Below are positions 56,101 to 62,215 of a stretch of 64,000 nucleotides of DNA, one piece after another (the first letter of the stretch is position 1; every line of letters starts with the position of its first letter). The notes under the pieces were generated by a model, which saw only the letters and a program-made list of their open reading frames with translations, searched no databases and was not told the origin of the DNA. This stretch comes from Micrasema longulum (lineage: Eukaryota > Arthropoda > Insecta > Trichoptera > Brachycentridae): the NCBI GenBank assembly GCA_022494885.1, contig JAGVSM010001703.1:124001-188000 (forward strand), given 5' to 3'. The translations under genes and the position numbers were made by a program.

Positions 56101-59100
56101 ATACAAATATTCTGCAATCGTTCTAACTTATCAAGCAATTCAGAGTTAGCATCTGGATAACATACATCCGCGTAGTCAAGGAGTGGAAGAAGTAAGCTCT
56201 GGACTAATGTTTGCTTAACATTAATTGGCAAAAAAATATGTAATCTTTTAAGTGAGTGCTAACTGCTATAAAGTTTACGACTAACTTCGTAAACCTGATC
56301 GTGCCACTCCAAATGCTTATGAATGATAATACCTATGTTTTTGACTGAAATCATGAATGGAATTGTCATTGGCTGGTTTAAGTGGCTACTTTACACACTG
56401 TGTAACATTCACCATTTTGCCTATGTTTGAACATCCAGATTTCTTCAATTCTTCCATTTGTTGATTTTAGTGATGGAAGAATTGAAGAAATATGGATGTT
56501 CAAACATAGGCAAAATGATGAATGTTACACAGTGTGTAAAGTGGGCACTCAAACCAGCCAATGACAGGTCATAAGCCCTGTAAATGCTTAGACTTCCATA
56601 TTCCCTTATTAAGGGATTCTCCATTCCAGTTGTAATTTGTTAATCTTCTTTGTTTATTCTCACTCATAAAAATATTTTTAAGAAGTATATTGTTAGGTGT
56701 CTTTCGCACGGGTAACCCCAGTGAGGTTACATTATTTTTACTATTGATCTTTGTTTATAGTGAAAAAAAAATCTTCGTGTAAGAAATATACTCACGCAAG
56801 ATGAACATTCTTGAAAGACAAAAATTCGTACAAGATAAACATTCGTGCAATATTCATGAAAGCACTGGAATGTGGTATAACGGATGGGTCTAAGACTCTA
56901 GGTCCGAGGTTCGAACCCCGCTCTAACACAACCAGATTCCGGTTTTCTCGAACAGTTTTTTTTACGAATAGTTGAAAATACCCTAAAATAGTTTCAGATA
57001 GATTGATTGATTGATTAAATATTTTTTGATAAGAAAAATATGTATTTGTTGTAATTTTTGTTTAAGTACGAAAATATTTAGGCAAAAAAAACATAACGAT
57101 TTTTTTTAAATATTAAGATAATGGGCAAAGTATTCACTTAATTGTCCATGAATTGTTACTGTATCCTTACTTATTCTATCAATCTAGCAAGATTCTTGTA
57201 TACTTTTAAATGTGAGATAAAAAATCTTCAGAGCTTATACAGAGTAACATTATTTAAACGAATATGCCAACTTCACGTAACACATATATACAGCTACAGA
57301 AATGAACGTGTATGCTTTAATATATTTAAATTAATTACAGGTGGTTCTATCAGCTTGCTCATCGTACTTCCAGTCATTATTCCTGGATCATCCGTCTCGC
57401 CACCCTATCGTCATTCTGAAGGACGTGCAGTTCGCGGAGCTGCGGACCCTCGTTGAGTTCATGTACAAAGGAGAGGTCAACGTGCAGTACTGCCAACTAT
57501 CCGCACTTCTCAAGACTGCTGAGAGCCTAAAGGTAGCTTTACCACTTTAGTAACTATCTATCGTACGCGCGCTTTCAAATTATTTTTCAGTTGACTCGTG
57601 CTTTTATTTATGCAATGTTACAAAACCAAACTCTCGCTAAACTTGTTTGTATGTCCAGCTGAGATTTGTTCAATTGATTCTACATTTAGTACCTTATTTC
57701 ACTTTACAGGTAAAAGGCCTGGCCGAGATGACAAACCTTAACTCGGGAGCAGCGAGCACCGAAGTAGGTGGTGGTGAGGCGGACTTACTTCAGCCACAAG
57801 ATCTGACTCCCACGAGAACGGCGATAGAACAACACGTACCAGAAAGGCTTGTGAGAGAAGAATCTAGTCCCCCGAGGGCCTCTCCTTTAATGCACGTAAG
57901 AAGACATAGGCACGAAAATAGATATGAACCAAGACACGAACATAGACATGAATCTAGATCGGAAATAAGACACGAATCAAGACACGAAGGAAGACACGAA
58001 GCGAGACTTGAATCTAGGCATGAAACGAGGCAAGAACAGGAACACGAGCCCGGAGGACTTGACGTGAGACATGAAGCAAAACACGAAATAAGACAAGAGA
58101 TGAAACAAGAACCACATCATGAACCCCCGGCCAGAGATCCAGGTGGGAAGGAAGAACCACCCGATGAACCCATGTGGACCAGTTCTCCTGAAGAAGACCT
58201 TTCTTCTATACATTCTAACTGTGGACATAGTGATAATATAGGTAAAGAAATATTATTTTTTCCATATTAAACTATTATTCTGTTATTCAATATCTGATAC
58301 TCTTATTTGTATTTTAGGATTAAATATGAGTATAAACACGAATAATAATAATTCAACATTGATGTCATCCAATCCATTGGAGCTAAGACTCGGGTTAGTG
58401 AGGAGTATAGGTGGAGAACCTATAGCGGGACCATCGGGTCTACCTCCGGTTCAACAAGTACCACTGGTAAGTAAATTTGATCTGCATATAGCAGTAGGTA
58501 AGGTTGAAAACTATAAATATGAGTATTTCAATGATTCATTTTAGGTATTCTCATTTCTAAAGAGTTTAAGAGCTGATGACTTAAGAATAATTTCTACATG
58601 TTTTAAAGCTATTTTAAGATTGTGAAATATGTTTTTTTCCAAGTCGTTGAAGAAAGAAGTAGATTGGAGTCGAATACCCGATGACAAAAGTGGTGGCGAG
58701 AGTTCCTCCGAGTATCGTCACCCACTTCACGAATCGGTGAGTACATTTCACGCTTGCATTGTTTTCACCTAGCGATATTTTGTTTTATTTATTTATCCAA
58801 ATTTACCATGAATTTTAGTAAAAAAAACATTCACTAAGAATTTAACCAAAAGATACTTTTTTCGCAAGTTCATCAGAATCTTTTTTAATTGCATCTGTTG
58901 TATTCCCGTCATTTATAATAATTGCATGCTTTTCCAAATACACAAAGCTTATATAAAAAAACCCATCATCACAACTTGTTTGCAAAAAAACTAAAGTAAG
59001 GAATTGTAGAAAAATATGCTTGTGGAAAATGAGTATATTATAAAGAGATATTGTATGTTACATCATTTAAGTAATTACTTTTATGTTTTATGTTCAATGT

Positions 59101-60207
59101 GTTTTAATTGCATGCTAAGTCAATGTGCTATGCTACTAAAGATACGTTCCCTTTCTATGCCTTGCTGTCAAGAAGTTGACCTTCGTTTTTTTGGCCATGG
59201 TTGTTTTTATCATATATATTTACACATATATATTTGGTTTCTTTTGCATTTATCGAACGTTTCCGAAGCTCGTTGTCGCGTTAACAGAGTGGCTGACTCG
59301 GGCGCCGCGAGCTACGCAGTCGCGCTACCTCAACTCGGCCGTTCCGATATTCCGATATTCCGATCCTTGCCAAATTCGAGAACGCCGCCCCGCACCCTCT
59401 GCCAAACAAAAATGAGCGTCAACTTCTCAGTTTTATACGAAAGCATTCAATCTGTCCAATTTCCGCGAGAGATACCTTAGACGTAGAGTAGTACACATCG
59501 CGAGATCCGACCGTTGCCGCCAACGGGAGTGCGGAAAAGAAGTTGATGTTCTTTTTTGTGGTTGCAGGAGTCTTTTGACGGGGGCGCGCGGGAGGGGGAC
59601 GGGCGGGTGTTCCCCTGCATGTACTGCGGGGCCGGGTTCCAGCACCAGAGCAAGCTGACGCGCCACATCCTGTCGCACTCGCTGGAGACGCTCAAGTACC
59701 GCGAGGCCGTGCTGGGCCGGGCGCTGCCGCCGCTGACGCTGGGCGAGCCTTACCTGCCGCCGCCCGACGACCAGCCCCTGGACGCCGAGCTGGGCGAGCC
59801 CGGAAACGTGGTGCTGTGCAAGTTCTGCGGCAAGAGCTTCCCCGACGTCTCCTCTCTCATCGCGCACCTCCCCGTGCACACGGGCGACCGTCCCTTCAAG
59901 TGCGAGTTCTGCGGGAAGGCGTTTAAGCTCCGGCACCACATGAAAGACCACTGTCGAGTGCACACGGGTACGTTCTTCAATGGCACTTCGAATTCTTACA
60001 TTTAAATATTGTTCATTTTCAATCGCCGAAGCTCACTTTATTTTCATTCCTTTTCTAGGGGAAAGGCCATTCAGGTGTGCCCTGTGCGGGAAAACCTTCT
60101 CGCGATCAACCATCCTAAAGGCGCACGAGAAGACGCATTACCCGAAGTACGTCAGGAAGTTCCTGTCCCCGAGTCCTCTGGACACTGAGGAGGAGAGTCC
60201 TCACTAG
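53027..60207 (+). CDS. BTB/POZ zinc-finger transcription factor, complete 551-residue protein in seven coding exons
   Basis: Probable sequence-specific nuclear transcription regulator. I join 53027-53167, 57341-57532, 57710-58241, 58318-58466, 58644-58736, 59568-59967 and 60059-60207. All junctions are GT-AG, phases agree, and the total is 552 codons with the stop. Residues 1 to about 118 form the BTB/POZ domain of the insect ttk/lola/bab/abrupt type (CLRWNNHQSNLL, LVDVTLAC, AHKVVLSACSSYF, HPIVILKDV, LVEFMYKGEVNV, LLKTAESLKVKGL), which mediates dimerisation and co-repressor contacts in this family. Residues 119-369 are a charged linker with an RHE repeat (175-249). Four C2H2 fingers follow: Cys/His at 386/389/402/406, 453/456/469/473, 481/484/497/501 and 509/512/525/529. 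The second to fourth are close-spaced, with TGDRPF and TGERPF linkers. The protein ends 22 residues after the last finger. I cannot name the orthologue. Other isoforms are possible. Confidence 0.93.
53168..53257 (+). repeat. 20-bp tandem array at the exon 1 donor
   Basis: Successive 20-base units of the type AATATTCGCGCAAGATAAAC, CAATATTTGTGGAAGATAAA and TCTTCTTGCAAGAAATATAT begin at the first intronic bases. Related units recur at 54327-54380 and 56765-56860, on the far side of the insertions. Confidence 0.75.
53258..54326. mobile_element. 1.07-kb non-autonomous element with 31-bp inverted ends
   Basis: Left end 53258-53288 starts TATAGCCTGTGAGCTCGCCA. Right end 54296-54326 is its reverse complement with 2 mismatches in 31. 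Bases TA lie on both outer sides within the terminal motif. The interior contains three copies of a ~114-bp unit (53515-53850) and is otherwise AT-rich and non-coding. I cannot place it in a superfamily. Confidence 0.8.
53515..53850. repeat. ~114-bp tandem repeat, about three copies
   Basis: The block ATGGCGTAGCCGAAATA(C/T)TG ... AACGAGGATGTTTTTGTTGA, GACGTTAGCAGGCGCTACCC and AGGGGCGACTT..TGACGT recurs with anchor ATGGCGTAGCC at 53596 and 53710 and ATAGCGTAGCC at 53836. The first two copies are nearly identical over their core, the third partial. Internal to the TIR element. Confidence 0.85.
54327..54380 (+). repeat. 20-bp tandem array, second remnant
   Basis: AACATTCGTTGAAGATGAAC followed by ATTTGTGCACGATAACTATT and CGTGC continues the units seen at 53168-53257. 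Confidence 0.7.
54381..54620 (+). pseudogene. LINE RT C-terminus relic in intron 1
   Basis: The + strand frame 54360-54566 contains HTYNKITRSSTQRHLKHIQT, TTFGQSDFEYYAIKVRNPLP and SIKTIGNEKMFKKAIKNG. This matches the H.YNTR ... FG...F.Y.A...WN.LP..I......FKK..K pattern of LINE C-termini. Confidence 0.8.
54760..55285 (-). pseudogene. LINE RT C-terminus relic in intron 1, opposite strand
   Basis: Minus-strand translation reads IQVLQNRALGNILGLKWDSH (about 55230-55280, broken frame), then the frame 54885-55184: MLTFKVMPLHDITKTILNIT, NLHVSKFCSTKFGRRSLENI, FNKLPNGLKHEKSNRTSKS. Typical LINE thumb/C-terminus order. 3' AT-rich end towards 54720. Confidence 0.82.
55328..56645. mobile_element. Foldback element split by a LINE (reference copy of the family)
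   Basis: Outer arm 55328-55478 (GAGTTTGTCCAAATGTTCGT ... GGGCTTATGACCTGTCATT) continues after the LINE at 56371 (GGCTGGTTTAAGTGGCTACT). It passes a centre at about 56458-56472 (TTGTTGATTTTAGTG) and then runs back as the reverse complement (GATGGAAGAATTGAAGAAAT, GTTACACAGTGTGTAAAGTG, CCAGCCAATGACAGGTCATA, TTCCATATTCCCTTATTAAG) to about 56645. Arms of roughly 200-250 nt once the LINE is removed. Related copies at 8456, 9755, 17676, 34930, 36590, 40223 and 52384. Confidence 0.85.
55479..56363 (-). pseudogene. 5'-truncated LINE insertion with 7-bp target duplication
   Basis: An 885-bp minus-strand copy of the C-terminus and 3' UTR of the 21060-22664 LINE family. It has the ACATATAAGGGCGGGCATAT and TGCCTTAAGGCAATTTCTTC 3' UTR blocks and a frame at 55938-56231 (PINVKQTLVQSLLLPLLDYA, LERLQNICIRNIFNLRKFDH, HWLSIRHRKNIHIL). 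Flanked by identical TGTCATT at 55472-55478 and 56364-56370. It keeps an in-frame stretch deleted in the 21060-22664 copy. Confidence 0.92.
56765..56860 (+). repeat. 20-bp tandem array, third remnant
   Basis: Units ATCTTCGTGTAAGAAATATA, CTCACGCAAGATGAACATTC and CAAGATAAACATTCGTGCAA repeat with a 20-base period, matching 53168-53257. Confidence 0.75.
56870..57010 (+). repeat. SINE family 2 copy, diverged
   Basis: GGGTCTAAGACTCTAGGTCC, then the B box GAGGTTCGAACCCCGC, AACCAGATTCCGGTTTTCTC and a GAATAGTTGAAAATACCCTA tail. The A-box region is eroded. Confidence 0.7.
57011..57340. other. End of intron 1, no further element seen
   Basis: AT-rich sequence leading to the polypyrimidine-poor acceptor TTAATTACAG of exon 2. 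An open frame here (57142-57456) reads through intron and exon out of frame and is not real. Confidence 0.6.
57341..57532 (+). CDS. Exon 2: second half of BTB domain
   Basis: Encodes residues 48-111 (VVLSACSSYFQSLFLDHPSR ... LSALLKTAESLK). Acceptor TTAATTACAG|GTGG and donor AAAG|GTAGCT, both phase 0. The AHK|VVLS junction restores the invariant AHKVVLSACS motif of the family, which confirms the 4173-bp intron. Confidence 0.95.
57710..58241 (+). CDS. Exon 3: end of BTB domain and RHE-repeat linker
   Basis: Encodes residues 112-288 and ends in phase 1. It opens VKGLAEMT, the usual end of the BTB core. Serine- and glutamate-rich sequence follows, then the Arg-His-Glu tract, then a segment with DEPMWTSSPEEDLSSIHSNC. 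Acceptor CTTTACAG|GTAA; donor ATAG|GTAAAG. Confidence 0.93.
57899..58123 (+). repeat. Coding minisatellite: RHEx repeat within exon 3
   Basis: Tandem 12-base units close to AGACACGAAnnn encode repeated Arg-His-Glu-X (RHEHRHES, IRHESRHEGRHEARLESRHE) across residues 175-249, with degenerate ends (HEAKHEIRQEMKQEPHHE). The tract is highly charged and presumably disordered. Histidine and acidic density could confer pH- or metal-sensitive behaviour, but that is speculation. Confidence 0.85.
58318..58466 (+). CDS. Exon 4: linker
   Basis: Completes the split Gly codon 289 and encodes GLNMSINTNNNNSTLM ... GPSGLPPVQQVPL up to residue 338. Donor CTG|GTAAGT is a perfect consensus in phase 0. Asn/Pro/Gly-rich, no fold seen. 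Confidence 0.88.
58644..58736 (+). CDS. Exon 5: 31-codon linker microexon
   Basis: Between acceptor TTTTTTTCCAAG and donor TCG|GTGAGT lies a 93-base open block encoding SLKKEVDWSRIPDDKSGGES then SSEYRHPLHES (residues 339-369). Phase 0 at both ends means it can be skipped without a frameshift, so alternative inclusion is plausible. Support is splice signals plus coding-like composition only. Confidence 0.8.
59255..59530 (+). other. GC-rich block inside intron 5, possible alternative exon
   Basis: Sharp rise in CpG content about 50-300 bp before exon 6. It includes CGCGAGCTACGCAGTCGCGC and a short tandem (TTCCGATA)x2-3 at 59342-59365. Open in two frames, but neither joins exon 6 in frame without an extra donor, and no protein domain is visible. 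A CpG-rich regulatory block or unrecognised alternative exon are the options. Confidence 0.4.
59568..59967 (+). CDS. Exon 6: zinc fingers 1-3
   Basis: A strikingly GC-rich exon encoding residues 370-502 plus the first base of codon 503. Finger 1 (FPCMYCGAGFQHQSKLTRHI) is separated by a 46-residue Pro/Leu/Glu-rich spacer from fingers 2 (LCKFCGKSF...H...H) and 3 (FKCEFCGKAFKLRHHMKDHC). Acceptor TTGTGGTTGCAG|GAG; donor ACGG|GTACGT, phase 1. Long antisense frames at 59433-59986 are shadows of this GC-rich coding sequence. Confidence 0.95.
60059..60207 (+). CDS. Exon 7: zinc finger 4 and C-terminus
   Basis: After acceptor CCTTTTCTAG the frame completes HTG|ERPF and encodes finger 4 (FRCALCGKTFSRSTILKAHE) and the tail KYVRKFLSPSPLDTEEESPH before TAG at 60205-60207. 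The intron splits the H-C linker between fingers 3 and 4. Confidence 0.95.
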
Positions 60208-61235
60208 GAACTCGGAGTATCCCGGTCGCACCCCGGACCGCGGCAGTGCGTCCCTACTGACTCAGTTACTCGAGAAATTTCTGTGAAATTTCCTTTAATC
60301 TCCAGATCTCTTCAATGTTCTTTATATGTCGAAAGACGATCGAATGGTTGGAGAAGGAATCTGGAACGGGGTGTTGACCAGGAATGTGATTCATTAAACA
60401 AGCCACAACTGTGATCTGAAACGAACTGATAAATAATTCATTAAGACATGTTAAGGATACGAAAAAATGTTGTTAAATTTTCTCAGCGATTCGATGAAAT
60501 ACGTAAAGTTAGCATAAAAGGTCAGAAGTTTCACCACTGGAATAGTTCCAGTGCGTTACTCGTATGGTGTGCATGTTCTGTTATCTGTCTTGTTGCCGTT
60601 ATGATTCGGAATAGTGACGTTATGTTACAACATTATCTTTTAAAGAGATTAAAGCGTTTTAATACATATTTTAACTTCTTTGAATTTTCATCTTGATTGT
60701 GATATATTTAAACGGAAAGATGATATGCTCTTAGAGATACACAGAAAAAGCTTCTCTTGTCATTTCTAAATATTATGTACTATAAATATTTTGTTTATTT
60801 TTAAGCGATTACAATATTATCTCCTGTTCTATTATTTAAAGCATAACATAAATAACTGTCACCGAATCTTAATTACTTATATACTAGTTTTAGAAGTCCC
60901 GTCGCTTTATCCTTTTAGATCGATTGCTGACAAAGTTAAAGTTGATATGAGTGTTTTCACACGTAGGTACTCTTACGTTAGGATTGAGTTTAGCTAAACT
61001 ATAAAGAGAGAGTGTTGGTATTCTGTGTTGCTATTATTCTGGTTAAGGTGTAATCAAGAAGGAAATTCCCGGAAATTTTATCATTAATTTTAATTTGTGG
61101 ATTAAAAAGCTAGTGTCGATATTTTTTTTGATATTTTTTTATTTTCAAGTACAATTGTTATATTTTTAAAACTCACTCTCGGTAACAGATTTAAATTTTT
61201 CTTTGCATTCAAAAAAAATATTCTTTCCAATAAAT
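60208..61235 (+). other. Probable 3' UTR of the BTB gene
   Basis: Starts GC-moderate after the stop and becomes AT-rich. AATAAA at 61229-61234 is the first canonical poly(A) signal I find on the + strand, with others near 61367 and 61386. The real cleavage site is unknown. Open frames at 60448-60696 and 60791-60997 have no domain. Confidence 0.5.
61229..61234 (+). terminator. Candidate polyadenylation signal AATAAA
   Basis: First canonical hexamer downstream of the BTB gene's stop, about 1020 bases on. AT-rich DNA makes chance hexamers common, so this is only a candidate. Confidence 0.35.
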
Positions 61236-61314
61236 TATTTCCGTTGGTGGGATTATTAAATAATATACAATTAAACTACTTAAGTGAGTGACGATAAAAA
61301 TATTGTATTGCAAA

Positions 61315-61363
61315 ACTTGAGGTCACCAGGTCGATTCCCGGTGTCGACCTGGTGACCTCAAGT
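61315..61363. repeat. Perfect hairpin with 20-bp arms around a pol III B box
   Basis: ACTTGAGGTCACCAGGTCGA (61315-61334) is exactly complementary to 61344-61363, with a 9-nt loop TTCCCGGTG. The left arm plus loop contains GGTCGATTCCCG, a B-box-like motif. A SINE family 1 tail trace (CAATGGCAGTGCCCAGTGAA at about 61446) follows, so this is probably a rearranged SINE. Confidence 0.85.
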
Positions 61364-61649
61364 CAAAATAAAGTATACTTAGAAATGAAATAAAAAATAT
61401 CTGAAATGTTGGACTGAACGACATAATGTATGTAACCGCTGAGCCAATGGCAGTGCCCAGTGAATACACCATAAGTTTATAATGAAGGTACAAACATGGA
61501 CATATGTACCTATTAAGTTATTCATAACAATCATAACGTTTATAAGATTTAATTCAGAATAATATTGTTTTTAAATAATGAATCCAAAAAAATATTTAAC
61601 ATACTCGTAGCAATGAATACAAATAATCCACTAAAGATCGTTCCTTAAA

Positions 61650-61862
61650 AAATATCATCTCACTTTCCCTATGTGCACTCAATGGTTCATAGGGAGCTGC
61701 ACAGATACACCAAATGCTGCAAATTTTGATCATCTGTTACATGAATATAATGCAGTGAATCACTTTTCAAAACAATTTATCGTGTCGACCTTGCCATAAA
61801 TCAAACCCGGGACCTCAAGCACGCTAGGCGAACGAGCCAGCTACTACACTGTGAGGCGAACA
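61650..61862 (-). repeat. SINE family 1 copy
   Basis: In + orientation: TCAATGGTTCATAGGGAGCT, TTGATCATCTGTTACATGAA, B-box complement AATCAAACCCGGGAC, and head complement CACGCTAGGCGAACGAGCCA then CTACACTGTGAGGC. Confidence 0.8.
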
Positions 61863-62009
61863 TGTCTCCCGATTTCTCTTTTGAGGATTTTTCCTGAGAG
61901 AACCCATCGAGCCGTAAACACTTATCCAGGTTTCTGGTTCTTTTTCACACTCATAACTGTACTCTCCAGTTTGCCCGGACACTTTCATTTTTATAAAAAT
62001 TTCATTTAT

Positions 62010-62215
62010 AAATCATAATCATAATCAGTCCTCTCATGTCCAATAATGCACATAGGCCTCCTTCCTAGTTCTTCACAACTCCTTATCCTGGACGAACCGC
62101 ATCGAACCACTTCTTGCAACATGTCTTTTGTCATGATACCACCTTGCCTGAGGCCTTTCTTCTGTCTGTTCTGGGTTGCCATTCCAGGACTTTTATTACC
62201 CCAGCTCCATGGACT
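62010..62215 (-). pseudogene. LINE polyprotein C-terminus relic
   Basis: Minus-strand translation gives SWNGNPEQTEERPQARWYHD, KRHVARSGSMRFVQDKEL and, after a frame change, EEAYVHYWT. This is the GRP..RW.DD......G..W...AQDR ... EAYV..W pattern at the very end of a common insect LINE polyprotein. Confidence 0.7.

Noticed and set aside
57142..57456. 104-codon frame overlapping exon 2
   Set aside because: It reads exon 2 out of its real frame. The BTB continuation is in the frame starting at 57341.
57977..58228. 83-codon antisense frame rich in Phe/Met/Ser
   Set aside because: Mirror of the RHE repeat in exon 3; no independent support.
59016..59480. 154-codon + frame in intron 5
   Set aside because: The first half is AT-rich intron sequence and the frame ends before the acceptor of exon 6. 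No domain. Only the GC-rich part is kept, as a finding.
59433..59986. Long antisense frames (176 and 78 codons) opposite exon 6
   Set aside because: They exist because the zinc-finger exon is GC-rich and stop-poor on both strands. The sense strand has four well-formed C2H2 fingers and splice sites.
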